NCBI GenBank assembly: GCA_037447655.1 | Contig: JBBHKE010003070.1 | Location: 310,001 to 374,000, forward strand | DNA: 64,000 nucleotides | From: Zygnema cylindricum | Lineage: Eukaryota > Streptophyta > Zygnematophyceae > Zygnematales > Zygnemataceae | Reading direction: 5' to 3' | Shown: positions 46,557 to 58,860 of the stretch, in pieces | Layout: the number at the start of each line of letters is the position of its first letter | Numbering within the stretch: the stretch's first letter is position 1 | Notes under the pieces: model-generated | The model's input: only the letters and a program-made list of their open reading frames with translations | The model's database searches: none | Told to the model about the DNA's origin: nothing | Position numbers and translations under genes: made by a program

Positions 46557-47213
46557 AACAGTTGGTAGTTTAATGTATTTGAGTGTAGGCACGCATCCAG
46601 ATATTGCGGCGACGGTGTCAATTGTCAATCGTTATTGCAACGCTCCAAAAAAGAATCATTGGGAGGTGGTGAAACAGATATTTTGTTATTCGGCTGGTAC
46701 GATCAACTTTGGCTTGGTGTATGCGTCCAAAAGGGACTCTTTGCAGTGTATCGGTTATTGCGACGCAGATTAGGGTGGAGATTTCTACAGGGGAAACTCC
46801 ACGTCAGGGTACGCATTCATTTTGGACGGCGCGGCAGTATCTTAAAGTTCGCGACACCAACCTACGGTTGCGCTAAGTTCCACAGAATCAAAATATTTGT
46901 CTGCGTGTTATACTGCGAAGACGTCTGTGTGGATCAAGGAGATGCTTGGTGAGTTGGGCGTTGTAATTGGTTGCTTGCAAATTTTTACTGACAGCATGAG
47001 TTCGATGGCGCTTGTGAAAAATCCGGTCTTTCACAAGCGAACAAAACATATTCGTATCTAGTGGCATTTCGTACGAGATTTGGTTGCAGCGAAGGAGATT
47101 GAGTTTACGTACGTGTCGACTTTGGAGGAGGCCGCATATATGTTGACTAAGGCGGCGGTTAATGACGTACTTTTACGTGGACGACCTAAACTAGGATTGT
47201 TTTCAGTTTAAGA
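46557..47213 (+). pseudogene. Family E RNase H remnant
   Basis: Readable landmarks are GSLMYLSVGTHPDIAATV, CIGYCDAD followed by a TAG, GNSTSGYAFILDGAAVS, ALSSTESKYLSACYTA, FTDSMSSMALVKNP, and KRTKHIRI followed by a stop before WHFVRDLV. The catalytic Asp, Glu and Asp positions are all present, but at least three stops or shifts break the frame. Confidence 0.8.
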
Positions 47214-47224
47214 GGGGGTTTCAC

Positions 47225-47646
47225 AAAGAGAGGGGATTGTTAGATTCTTTGTGAAATAGCGTCTCAGTTTGTTGAGCGTCGTAATACGTACTATATAGTT
47301 TGCGTGTGATATCGTTTGGCTTCGGTTTTGGTCTTGCGTGCGAAGTACAGTAGTACTTTAAGTTATTAAGACGCTTCATACATTTGTATAGTACCGCGTA
47401 TAATATGTGGTTCGCGTGTACTTTTGTATGATTGGCTCGCATGCGTACTTTTGTACGTCATGCGATCCTTAGTACTTTGTTTGTTTGAGTTCTAAAGTAT
47501 TTAGGACTTAGTCATTTGGGTGAAGTATTATCTTTGTAAGAGGGGAAAAAACTTCCGGTGAAATATAATTTTGTCTTTTGCTCGAGTTGATCTCTTCTTG
47601 TTGTCTTTGCTTCCGCACTTGCATTCTTGTTGTCCTTCTCCTACCA
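47225..47646 (+). repeat. Family E polypurine tract and 3' LTR
   Basis: The purine run AAAGAGAGGGGA is followed by TGTTAGATTC at 47238, the probable LTR start. The LTR end is not certain; CCTACCA at 47640-47646 is a guess. It has several GTAC motifs and no second copy in the window. Confidence 0.5.
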
Positions 47647-49568
47647 TACTGTGATCAGATACTTTCAGATTTTCCATACCACTTTTAGAGCATTCTGATG
47701 TAACGCAATGAACTCGTTACTTTTAAAGTGTGATGGATGTAGACGTTGGTGTAATTTGTGACGGTTGTGGACGACTACAAAACTTGCGACAATTGATGAT
47801 GTTTTACAAAATAGCGACGGGTGTAGGCGTCTAGTTTTTTGTGATATTATAGATGTCTAGGGTTCTGTTGATACTTTTGACATCACGCTCACTTATGATA
47901 GCGTCGACGTCACTCATAGCCAAAACTTTTCCGCCATGGTTTTTCCGAATTTTTTTTTCGTCCTTGCTCACTCTACTTGCCATCAAAATACAGTCAAAGA
48001 CAATCAGAAGTAATATATTTGAGAGATCTTTCAGTTGTTACCATTCTTGTCGTTTTTCATTACAATTATTGTGAAATAGACGCGTTAATGGGAGAGGGAG
48101 GGAGAAGAAGCGCCTTCACGGACTTCGCTTTGACGAAATGGCGTCGTTGGTCCCAAGGCTCCTGTACGGAAAAAATGCATGGAAAAAAGTACGCACATGC
48201 TGTAAACGTGGAGTGGGGTTTCTTTTTGGTACTTTGCGTATAAAAGATTTCCAAAACCTCCAATATGTGCGACGACTGTCTACTTGTTCACATCATGAAC
48301 TTTAGTTTAAAATCACCTCGCACGTGATTTGAGTAGAAGTATAAAGATGAGTTGGAGGGATACAAAAGTGGGTCGAAACGACCTAGACGACAAATTGCAG
48401 TACATTTAAAGTTTTAAAGTGACGCAAAATTCTACTATGGTAATTTCAGTTTTTTGGTACGGCTGCGGATTTTTTAGTTGCAAGCTAAGTTTTAGATGAA
48501 AACGACAAATAAAAACCCTTACTTTATCACACGGCGAAGAGTACCTTGATATCTTAGAATAAAACAAAAAACCTAAACCTAAATAATTGCAAATTTCACC
48601 TGGAAAGTATATGACATCACAATTGCCATCAAAAATTATACCACCTAGTCATTGACACAATACTAACACTATTCATTTCGCAAATCTTGTTCGAATATAA
48701 AGGTTAGTCTTCAAGTACGGGTGGGTAAGGGTAGTCGCGAAAAAAACGATTTTTTGTTAACTTTTTTTTGCGTGTATGAGATCGGGTACTGGGTAAACAA
48801 TTTGGGAGCGTGCTAATTACCCGACGGATTTAGGGTGTTCAGATTTTGAAAAACAAAATGTCGGGATTCGGGTATCTGAAATTTGACTTTTTGCGACCTT
48901 TGACAATAGTATTGTAGCAGTAACATGAGAAATGACGATATATCGCAAGGAATCTCTTTTCATCATTTGCACATCGTCTGCGGATTTCTTGCCCATACCG
49001 ATATGAAGTGATAACCATAGGCCAATTCTATTAGTGTTAACGCTTGTAATTCACTAAGGGTACGGTCCCATGTGGCTAAGTACAGGTTTTATTCTATTGT
49101 TTTTTCTTCAAAAATAGCGTCGTGCTGCTAAAGTTGTAACCGTACAAGGAAATCGCAAAATTGTAGAGTACAATTTGCGCCATCCTCAAACTTAGGATGT
49201 ACGAAAAGTTGTTCGTCTTGTGTTTTTTCGACCCACTGTCACGTCACTTTCAAAATTATCTTAAAACACACTGGCAGCGTGTTTTAAATAAAGTAAAACC
49301 GCTTTCACAAATAGGAAAACATATACTCAAGCGTGAAAAGTTTTCAAAGTTTTTGACGACGAAAAAAAGTACAAGGATGCTCGTTTTTTCAGCTTGCATC
49401 TTTCACGATTTTTTTTTTCCAGGGGTCTCAAGGCTGCAGTGCCATCTCACGTGAAAGTGAAAAATATGCGAATGGCGAAAAATCTGTGAAGGCACCGTGA
49501 ATTCTATTTCCATTCATGGCGGCCAATAAAAGAGTAAAACGCAAAGGAATGTTGTAAAGCCATGGCTG
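47647..49568. other. Intergenic, nothing recognised
   Basis: AT-rich unique sequence. Short open frames (for example 47853-48074 and 49197-49454) show no motif, repeat homology or coding signature. The last bases before 49574 belong to the C2 insertion site. Confidence 0.4.
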
Positions 49569-49573
49569 CAAGG

Positions 49574-50616
49574 TGTAGAAATTAATGGTTTTTAAAGTAT
49601 TTTCTAGGTCAGAAATAAGATAGAAGCCGAGGCACTCTACCTCTAACTTCTCTCTCCAACTCTCAAACTTGTCGCAGTCACTGAGAAATTGGAGAGGAAG
49701 CTAGAGCCATGGCTACCTAGGCTATCCTGAGGTTACGCGAAATAAATATTGGGGGTTTATTAAGTAAAAATATATGCGGCGGCCACAGGATTTGAACCTC
49801 GTACCTGCCGAACGGTAAGCTGCCGGTAGCCGGGTAACCTTAGCCGTTAAGTCCTTGAAGTAGTATTACGTATTATTAGTTTGATAATTATTTAAACATG
49901 TAAACGTAGGAATAATCATTTAACTGTTATTGTTTACGGGATACATAGATCCGGTAATGTATAAGTACGGAATACGCTACAGGCAAGAAATCAATACCGC
50001 GCATTTATTTTTTAAGTGAAAAGAATACCGCGCATGTATTTATTACGCCTACGATTAAATTCAAATCTAATCGGACGGCTGAAATTAGCGCCGAGATCGC
50101 GCAAGAAGATTTTGGCGGTTTGTGGCCATCGCCACATCGGATGACGCGTGGCGAAATTACATTGGACCGTGGAATCTCTGGAGATTATGGCACTGAATTC
50201 GGATATGACATGTGTCGACATTTAGGCCATGTCGTACAATGTCCGTACATAAAGTACACCGGCAGCTGTACTTTTGCATACGGAATTGTATTCTGATTGG
50301 TTTTGTACATCAGTAGATAGAGTCTGTGAGAGAAGCAAGACTTAGAAAAATTAGGAGATAGGACCCTCTTTCCCAGAGAGCTTCTGTACAAAAGGTCAAC
50401 TTTGACCCTCCATAACTTACTGCTCAAGGGAGCAAATTCAGAGATTCTTTTTGCTATCGACTCAGGGGAGTCTTGCCTTCATGAGGTGTAGGTGGTCAGA
50501 GTTTTTGTCTCCCAGGGTGGAAGTTATTTTTGCTGAAACACAAAGTGGTCTGGATTATCCTAGAGGCTTCTTAGAACCTGTCCACTCTGAGGACTTATGG
50601 AGGTCTTAGAGTTTCA
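49574..50616 (+). repeat. C2 5' LTR
   Basis: This 1043-bp LTR runs TGTAGAAATTAA ... GAGTTTCA. It contains a tRNA-like half (GGATTTGAACC, antisense B-box) near 49788, two ACCGCGCAT motifs near 49996 and 50029, a run of short hairpins at 50363-50475, and the gag ATG at 50597. Confidence 0.9.
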
Positions 50617-51740
50617 GGTTATGGGCCCACCCTCTAGGGTACCAATCTTTAATGGAACCGGCTTCATATACTGGGAAAGTATGATGATAGGAGCTCTATG
50701 CGAAAAAAGGTTTTGGGGGATAGTGAGTGGACGGTTGGGGCGTCCACCAAGTCTTGGGAATTCCTCCAGTTTTAGAGGAAGCAGATTCACCAGGAAAGAG
50801 GATCCACCTTCAACAGAGGAAACAAAAGAAGGAGAGGTGGTGGACAAAAAGAAAGGAGAAGGAGACAACCACACCAATAGCAACTGGTTCGGCATTCTTG
50901 TCACCTATTCCGAGGAACGAGGATTAATGATAATGAAACCCGGGACTTCAATAATATGGCGGCAAAGCACTTCATCCTACGCCATTTCACTTAAAGACTT
51001 GCATGTCCTCATTTGCAGGTAGAAAGGGCATCCGATCTTTGGATGGCTCTTATAGAGATGTACCGAAGTGGTTCGATTCAGCAACAACAGTTGGCTGATC
51101 AGAAAGCTTAAGGAATATGTATACAAAGGGGGAAATATGTGGATTTTTGCAATGAGCTTGCTACACTCTTCATGGAGCTACACAGTGCGGGAAAAGATTT
51201 TAGTGAAAAAGAAAAGGTTAACTGTTTACTGATGAAGTTACCTAATGAGTTCGAGACATAGTCAACCGTGTGCAAGACTTGCCGGACTCAAGGTGGATAT
51301 GGAACTCAGTGGTAAGGATGATTCTCGTTTGAGAGAATATAATTGAGATCCGAAGGGGAGGAAAGAGTGGCCAAGCCTTGGCAATAGCGACTGATTGGAG
51401 GAACAAGGATTCCTGAAAACCGGTCGAAAACTATTGGGGTAGGGAGCAGAAAAAACAGGCCGACGCGTTCGAACCTAGGGCTCCCAAAGGTTTATGTCAT
51501 TTTTGTAAGAAACCGGGGCACTATATGGCAGAGTGCACTAAGCTAACCGAGCTTCGGTTAAAGGAGGGGCAGATCGGTGGTACCCTGAGAGGAAAGAAAA
51601 AGGCCCTTGTCACAGAGGTACTTGAGGCGGAATCCGAGGACGAGGACGATGAGCTCCTTTTGATTGAGGAGTTGGAGGCGAAAAATGAGGTCGAAATTCC
51701 ACGAATGCAGAAATGTGCTTACGGTGGATTGAAAGGTGAA
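50597..51740 (+). pseudogene. C2 gag
   Basis: The ATG lies 20 bases inside the LTR: MEVLEFQVMGPPSRVPIFNG. The first 141 codons are open (50597-51022), then frameshifts occur. Later landmarks are AECTKLTELRLKEGQIGG and an acidic EDEDDELLLIEELE stretch. The zinc knuckle CHFCKKPGHYMAEC near 51497 is intact. The region GRLGRPPSLGNSS to EETKEGEVVDKKKGE is Pro- and charge-rich and not typical of other Gags here. Confidence 0.8.
50617..50629 (+). other. C2 primer-binding site
   Basis: GGTTATGGGCCCA abuts the LTR and matches the initiator tRNA-Met anticodon arm. It is read as Val-Met-Gly-Pro in Gag. Confidence 0.75.
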
Positions 51741-53360
51741 GCACGCTAGATTGTAGATTCAGGTGCCTCCATACACATGTGTAAGGATAGACACCTGTTC
51801 ACTAAGATAAAAAAGATTACCAACGTAGGGATAGAGTACGGAGATGGGAGGATAGTCACCACTACTCTTGTGGGATCAGTAGATTTGAAAGTGTTAGTAG
51901 AATGAAAGACATCCATATTAACATTCTCCGATGTATTGTTTATTCCAGAGCTGAACAAAAATCTTATCTCTACATCTCTATAAGATGATAAGGGTTTTTT
52001 CACTAGCATTAGGGAAGGGTCTTTACTGCTAGTTTAGAGGAAGAGGTCTATTTCATTGCTGAGAAAGGTAGCAAAGGGATGTTTAGGTTGATTTTAAGTA
52101 ATGAAACAAAAAAACTTTATTATGTTGGTCTTCATGATATTATGATGTGGTATAAGAGGCTTGGGCATGTGAATCTAGATAAGTTAAGACAGATGAAAAA
52201 GATGGGAGTGGTGGAAGTGATTTTGTTAAGTGAGAGTGATAATATAAGTGATTAGAGTGGATGTGCTCAAGGTAAAGCACACAGATTACCCTTTCCCAAA
52301 ACATCCTGTTATAAGGGAGAAAAAATTCTAGATTTAGTATACAAAGATATTTGGGGACCGGCTAAAGTAGCCTCACCAGGGGGGAAGAGATTTATGATGA
52401 CTATCATTGATGATTGGTCTTGGTATTCCAGGGTGTATTTTTTGAAAAACAAGTTAGAAGCTCAGGATTGTTTTAGACAATATAAAGCATGAAGCCAAAA
52501 ACTCCATGAAACTCCAATCAAGAGAGCAAGGAGTGAGAATGGTGGAGAGTATACTTCTAACCAGTTTGAGGATTTTCGGAGGGAAGATAGAGTCCAACAC
52601 CAAAAGACAGTTACAAAAACCCCAGAACAGAATGGGGTAGCTGAAAGATTAAATAGGACACTAAGTGACAAAAGATAGGAAAAAGGTTTTGGGTCGAAGC
52701 AATGAACTGTGCTAATTACCTCAAAAAAAGAGTTCTAACTTCAGCTTTAAAAGATCAAACACCTTATGAGAGATAGACAGGCGGAAAACCAGACATATCT
52801 CACTTAATGGTTTTCGGAAGTCAATTATTCAGTCTAGATACAGATCGGTCTAATTTGAAGCTACATCCTATAAGAAAACCGGGATACTTATTAGGATATG
52901 ATGAGGATGTTAATGGATATAGAGTTTAAGATCTAAAAAATGAAGATATAATCTTAGTAAAACATCTAGTAGTTATGGATGAAAGAAAGTCCATGGATCC
53001 CTTCAAATATACAAAGTCAGTAAAAATCAGATTTGAGTCAAAAAATTCCGATGACTTTGAACTTCCTAACTATCCAGGTTTTAGAGAAGATGACATTTTT
53101 GCTGAAACAAATCAGACCAAAAAGGACTCGGTCGCGGAAACTCCAGTGACAACTCTACCTGAAGTGGAAGACGTGGTGGAAACTCATCGAATCAAGGGAT
53201 AGAGGAGAAGCCAAGATTGTTCGAAAGAATCCACGAGAACCATCTATTCCGGCCACAGATTTTAAGGGGGGAAGGAGAAGTAGCAAAAGATTGCAGGAAA
53301 AACAGGTTAATAACAAGGTAACAAAACTATCTCATCAAGATTAACGTCAGACTTATGGAG
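51741..53360 (+). pseudogene. C2 protease and integrase remnant
   Basis: The protease motif IVDSGASIHMCKDRH near 51760 is preceded by a TAG. Landmarks in mixed frames include MIWYKRLGHVNLDKL-like sequence near 52150, MTIIDDWSWYSRVYFLKNK near 52395, and EQNGVAERLNRTLSD near 52625. About 30 bases are missing after LSD compared with C3. YDEDVNGYRV is followed by a stop near 52930, and an acidic linker (52975-53202) is open. Not functional. Confidence 0.8.
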
Positions 53361-54130
53361 AGGCGATGACTTACCCACAAAGAAACTGGTGGAAGACAAC
53401 CATCAATGAGGAGATGGCCTCAATTATGGCAGCCGATACTTGAAAGCTTGTGGATTGTCCACCTAACCGAAAACAATCGGTTGTAAGTGGGTTTTCAAAT
53501 TAAAACTGAACTCAGATAACACCATTGACCGTAACAAAGCCTGAATAGTGGTAAAAGGATATACATAAAAAGAGGTAATTGACTACAAGGAAACCTTTGC
53601 CCTGGTAGTCAGATTTCCCTCCATCTACATACTTCTCAGTCTGGCAGCAGCGGAAGACATGGAGGTGCACCAGATGGACATCAAGACAGCCTTTTTGCAT
53701 GGAGAATTGAAAGAAGAGATAGGAAAGAGAGGAAATTAAGGTATGCCGACTGATTAAATATCTTTATGGTTTGAAATAGGCACCTCGACAGTGGAATAAA
53801 AAGCTTGATGAGTTTCTTACCGGTTTGGGATATATCCCGATTAGCTTAGATCACTCAATCTATGTTTTTAAAGATGAGGAAGGTGTTATATTTATTGCAA
53901 TTTATGTTAATGGTTTGTTTGTTCTAAGTAAATCAATGGAAAAAATTAATAAACTGAAAACCAATCTTAAGGGGAGATTTAAAATGAAGGATATAGGGGA
54001 AGCAAAAAAAAAATTGGTAATTCAAATGGAAAGAGACCGAAAAAGAAAGATTTATATGATTGACTCAAAAGAAAGCAATAGGGAACATGCTTGAGAAATT
54101 TTCGATGGATAAAGCTAATAGTTATATAAC
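53361..54130 (+). pseudogene. C2 reverse transcriptase remnant
   Basis: HQMDIKTAFLHGELKEEI is readable near 53660, and GLGYIPISLDHSIYVFKDEEGVIF from 53825. The catalytic box reads IYVNGLFVLSK, so both catalytic Asp residues are replaced. Stops and a deletion lie upstream. It is older or less constrained than the C1 copy. Confidence 0.8.
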
Positions 54131-54248
54131 TCTAATGGAGTTAAAGAAGGGAAAAGAGTGGGGTAAGGAAGAAAGAGTCATAGTCTTAGACGAGAAGTTA
54201 TCTCCTAAAGAATAGAAGTTCATGCATACTATTCCTTAAAGGCAAGTA

Positions 54249-54899
54249 GTGGGAAGCCTTATCTATTTTATGAATTGTACCCGGCCGGATTTAGCTGCAA
54301 CTATAGGAGTGCTAAGCAGAAGTCTCAATGCTCCCACTAAAAGGGATTGGGATGCAGCTAAGAGAGTTCTTAATTATTTGAAAGGAACTAGGGATCTATG
54401 GTTGCATTTGGGTGGGGAGAATACGGACATCACCACTTGGAGTGATGCCAGTTATGGTGATGCTCTAATGAGGAGATGTACATCTGAATATGTATTATAT
54501 GTGGGTGATAGGACTTGCTGTTGGAGTAGCAAACAACAAAAGGTTATTGCTCAGCTCCACCATGGAGGCTGAGTATATGACCTCTTGCTCTGCTGTAAAA
54601 GAATTGATGTGGGATGAAGTCTTTGCTTGGTGAGCTTGGTCACTTTAAGAGTGGTGTGCAAAAAATATTTTGTGATAATCAGGCAGCAATTGCTATTTCT
54701 GCCAATCCTAAACATCATTTTAAAGCCAAACACATGGATATTAGACTCAACTTGTTAGAGAGAAAGTAGAAAATAAAATAATCAGTTCAGAGTACCGACC
54801 AGATAGTGAGATGGTAGCAAATATGATGACCAAACTTGTGCCTTCCCCTAAGCTAATTTTCTGCAGGGAGAAGTGTGGTCTGAAATTAAAGATTGACTA
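54249..54899 (+). pseudogene. C2 RNase H remnant
   Basis: The open part 54249-54572 holds GSLIYFMNCTRPDLAATIGV, TTWSDASYGDALMRR and CCWSSKQQKVIAQ. A single-base insertion there breaks the STMEAEY motif. Further on, FCDNQAAIAISANPKHHFKAKHMDIR and MMTKLVPSPK are readable in another frame. It ends about 15 bases before the polypurine tract. Confidence 0.8.
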
Positions 54900-54901
54900 G
54901 A

Positions 54902-55048
54902 AAATAAGGGGAGTGTAGAAATTAATGGTTTTTAAAGTATTTTCTAGGTCAGAAATAAGAAAGAAGCCGAGGCACTCTTACCTCTAACTTCTCTCTCGAA
55001 CTCTCAAACTTGTCGCAGTCACTAAGAAATTGGAGAGGAAGCTAGAGC
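54902..55048 (+). repeat. C2 polypurine tract and first part of its 3' LTR
   Basis: AAATAAGGGGAG (54902-54913) precedes the first 135 bases of the LTR, which stop at GCTAGAGC where C3 is inserted. The remaining LTR continues at 61458. Confidence 0.9.
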
Positions 55049-56099
55049 TGTAGAAACTAATGGTTTTATTAGTATTTTCTAGGTCTGAAAAGAAATATAG
55101 AAGTCGAGGCAGTCTATCTCTAACTTCTCTCTCCAACTCTCAAACTTGTCGCAGTCACTGAGAAATTGGAGAGGAAGCTAGAGCCATGGGCTACCTTGGC
55201 TATCCTGAGGTTTACGGGGAATTTTATATTAGGGTTTATATATTTAATTAAAATGTATGTGCCAGCAGCTGGATTTGATCCTTGTACCTGCCGGCCGGCA
55301 GACACGAAGAAGCGGTAGCCTTAGCCATTTAATCTAGCGGTAATGTTACCACAGCATATAGTTTGATAATTATTTACATATGTATACAAGCGATAAACCA
55401 TTTAACTGAATGAATTACGGGATACATAGATCCAGTAATATATAATGTACGACTTACGGTACGGACAGAAATCAATACCGCGCATTTATTCCGTAAGTGA
55501 AACGAATACCGCGCATGTATTTATTACGGCTACGATTAAATTAGATTCTAATCGGACGGTCGGAATTAGCGTCGAGATCGCGGAAGACGATTTCGGCGGT
55601 TTGTGGCCATCGCCACATCGGATGACGCGTGGCGCAATTACATTGGATCGTGGAATCTCCGGAGATCATGACACCGAATCCGAATATGACATGTGTCGAC
55701 ATTTGGGCCATGTCGTACAATGTCTGTATATAAAGTACACCGGCAACTGTACTTTTGCGTACGGAAATGTAATCTGATTGGTTCCGTACATCAATAGATA
55801 GAGTCTGTGAGAGAGATAGGACTTAGAAAAAATTAGAAGATAGGACCCCCTCTCCCAAAGAGCTTCTGTACAAAAGGTAAACTTTGACCCTCCCTAACTT
55901 ACTGCTCAGGGGAGCAAATTCAGAGATTCTTTTTGCTATCGACTCACGGGAGTCTTGTCTTCACAACGGTGAAGTTGGATAGAGTTTTTGTCTGTCAAGG
56001 TGACAGTTATTTTTGCTGAAACACAAAGGGGTCAGGGTTATCCTAGAGGCTTCTTGGAAGCAGTCCACTCTGAGGACTTATGGAGGTATCAGAGTTTCA
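55049..56099 (+). repeat. C3 5' LTR
   Basis: This 1051-bp LTR runs TGTAGAAACTAA ... GAGTTTCA, with the same internal motifs as the C2 LTR. Its inner end carries the gag ATG at 56080. Confidence 0.9.
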
Positions 56100-57200
56100 G
56101 GTTATGGGCCCACCCTTTAGGGTACCAATCTTTAGTGGGAAAGTATGATGATAGGAGCTCTATGCGAAAAAATGTTTTGGGGGATAGTCAGTGGACGGTT
56201 GGGGCGCCCATCAAGTCTTGGAATTCCTCGGGGTTTGGAAGAAGCACATTCACTAGGAAAGAGGATCCACCTTCAACGGAGGAAACAAAAGAAGGAGAGG
56301 TGGTGGACAAAGGAAGGGAGAAGGAGGCGAACACACCAATAGCAACTGGTTTGGCATTCATGTCACCTATTGCGAGGAACGAGGAGAATGATACTGAAAC
56401 CTGGGACGTCAACAACATGGCGGCAAAGCACTTTATCCTACGCCATCTCACACAAGGACTTGCATGTCCTCATTTGCAAGTAGAAAGGGCATCCAATCTT
56501 TGGATGGCTCTCATAGAGATGTACCGAAGTGGTACGATTCAGCAACAACAGTTGGCTGATCAGAAAGTTAAGGAGTATGTATACAAAGGGGGAAATATGT
56601 TGGATTTTTGCAATGAGCTTGCTACACTCTTCATGGAGCTAGAGAGTGCGGGAAAAGATTTTAGTGAAAAAGAAAAGGTTAACTGTTTACTGATGAAGTT
56701 ACCTGATGAGTTCGAGAACATAGTCAACCTTGTGTAGGACTTGCCAGACTCAAAGTGGATATGGAACTTAGTGGTAGGGATGATTCTCGTTCGGAAGAAT
56801 ATGATTAAGATCCGAAAGAGAGGAAAGAGTGGCCAAGCCTTAGCAACTGCGACCGATTGGAGGAACAAGGTTTCCTGGAAACCAGTCGGAAACTATGGGG
56901 GGAGGGAGCAGAAAAATCAGACCGACGAGTTCGAACCAAGGGCTCCCAAAGGTTTATGTCATTTTTTTATGAAACTTGGGCACTATATGGCAGAGTGCAC
57001 TAAGCTAACCAAGCTTTGGTTAAAGGAGGGGCACACCATTGGTACCCCGAGAGGAAAGAAAAAGGCCCTTGTGACACAGGTACATGAGGCGGATTCCGAG
57101 GACGAGGACGATGAGCTCCTTTTAGATGAGGAGTTGGAGGCGAAAAACGAGGTCGAAATTCCACGAAGGCAGAAATGTGCTTACGGTGGATTGAAAGGTG
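56080..57200 (+). pseudogene. C3 gag
   Basis: The ATG in the LTR gives MEVSEFQVMGPPFRVPIFSG and then shifts frame. About 19 bases present in C2 (GGCTTCATATACTGG region) are deleted here between TGG repeats. The main open part to 56737 includes QQQQLADQKVKEYVYKGGNM and LLMKLPDEFENIVNLV. The next frame (56741-57619) continues Gag. Its zinc knuckle reads CHFFMKLGHYMAEC, so the second Cys is Phe and zinc binding is probably lost. Confidence 0.8.
56100..56112 (+). other. C3 primer-binding site
   Basis: GGTTATGGGCCCA directly follows the LTR end, whose position is fixed by the 3' LTR and target duplication. There is no spacer between LTR and primer-binding site. Confidence 0.8.
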
Positions 57201-58860
57201 AATCAAGTTGGATTGTAGATTTAGGTGCCTCCATTCACATGTGTAAAGATAGGCACCTGTTCACTAAGATAAGATATATTCCCAGTGTAGAGATAGAGTA
57301 CGGTGATGGGAGGATAGTTACCACTACTCTTGTAGGATCGGTAGATTTCAAAGTGTTAGTAGAAGGAATGACATCCATAGTAACATTCTACGATGTATTG
57401 TTTATGCCGGAGCTGAACAAAAACCTCATCTCTACATCTGTATTAGATGATAAGGGTTTTTTTACTAGCACCAAGGAAGGAGTCTTTATTGCTAGTTTTG
57501 AGGAGGATGTCTATTTCATTGTTGAGAAAGGTAGCCATGGGATGTTTAGGCTTGTTTTAAGTAATGAAACGAAGAAACTCTATTATGCTGGTGTTCATGA
57601 TATTATGATGTGGCAATAGGCTTGGGCATGTGAATCTAGACAAGTTAAGAGAGATGAAAAAGATGGGAGTGGTGGAAGGGATTAAGTTCAATGAGAGTGA
57701 TAATATAAGGATTGTAGTGGATGTGCTCAAGGTTAATCACACAGATAACCCTTTCCTAAAACTGCCATCTATAAGGGAAAAAAATTCTAGATCTAGTACA
57801 CACAGATATTTGGGGACCAGCTAAAGTGCCCTCACCGGGGGGGAAGAGATTTATGATGACTATCACTGATGATTAGTCTCGATATTCCCAAGTGTATTTT
57901 TTGAAAACAAGTTCGAAGGTGAGAATTGTTTTAGACAATATAAAGCATGGAGCGAAAAACTCCATGAAACTCCAATAGAGAGAATAAGGAGTGAGAATGG
58001 TGGAGAGTATACTTTTAACCAGTTTGAGGATTTTCTGAGGGAAGATGGGGTCCAACACCAAAAGACAGTTCCAAAAAACCCATAACAAAATGGGGTAGCT
58101 GAAAGGTTAAATAGCACACTAAGTGATAGTGCTAGAAGTATGTTGTCAGATAAGAAGATAGGAAAAAGGTTTTGGGCAAAAACAATGAACTGTGTTAATT
58201 ACCTCAAAAATAGAGTTATTACTTCAGCAATAAAAGATCAAACACCTTATGAGAGATGGACAAGTTGGAATCCAGACATAACTCCCTTAAAGGTTTTCGG
58301 CAATCAAGTATTCAGTCTAGATATAGATCGGTCTAATAGGAAGCTAGATCCTAAAGGAAAAGCGGGATACTTACTAGGATATGATGAGAATGTTAAAGGA
58401 TATAGAGTTTATGATTTAAAAAGGGAAGATAAAATCTTAGTAAAGCATCTAGTAGTTATGGATGAAGGAAATCTGTGGATCCCTTCAAATATACAAAGTC
58501 AGTAAAAATCATATTTGAGTCAGAAAATTCTGATGACTTTGAGCTTCCTAACTATCCAGGTTTTAGAGAAAATGACATTCTTGCAGATACAAATCAGACC
58601 GAAAAGGACTCGGCTGTGGAAACTCTAGTGACAACTCTACCCAAAGCGGAAGACGTGGTGGAAATTGATTCGGAATCAATGGATAGGGGCGAAGCCGAGT
58701 TTGTTCGAAAGAATCCACGAGAACCATCTATTCCGACCTTATATTTTGAGGGGGGAAGGAGAAGTAGCAAACGACTACAAGAAAAACTGGTTAATAACAA
58801 GGTAACTAAACTATCTCATCAAGATGAACCTCAATTTTATGGAGAGGCGATGACTTGTCT
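57201..58860 (+). pseudogene. C3 protease and integrase remnant
   Basis: The protease motif reads WIVDLGASIHMCKDRH (Ser next to the catalytic Asp is Leu). The frame stays open through NLISTSVLDDKGF to 57619, then breaks at the zinc site. The integrase core is in several frames: NGVAERLNSTLSDSARSML near 58095 keeps the catalytic Glu, and the frame 58140-58505 includes VFGNQVFSLDIDRSN and LLGYDENVKGYRVYDLKRE. The acidic linker (58475-58987) is open. At least four disabling changes are present. Confidence 0.8.

Larger units (their letters stand above)
42520..47646 (+). mobile_element. Family E copia retrotransposon, 5' LTR not found
   Basis: The plus-strand order is gag, protease, integrase, RT, RNase H, purine tract (47225-47236) and 3' LTR from 47238. 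Coding sequence differs clearly from families A-D: two zinc knuckles, RGG repeats, and protease SGASHHVC. It lacks the GGTTATGGGCCC primer-binding site seen in those families. Frameshifts and stops occur throughout pol. Confidence 0.8.

Noticed and set aside
49780-49860. Complete tRNA gene in family C LTRs
   Set aside because: Only the T-arm and 3' half look tRNA-like (antisense). The acceptor stem does not pair, and the segment is simply repeated in every C LTR.
55988-56100. Alternative upstream start for C3 gag inside the LTR
   Set aside because: The frame is open only because of the 19-base deletion downstream. Homologues start at the ATG equivalent to 56080.
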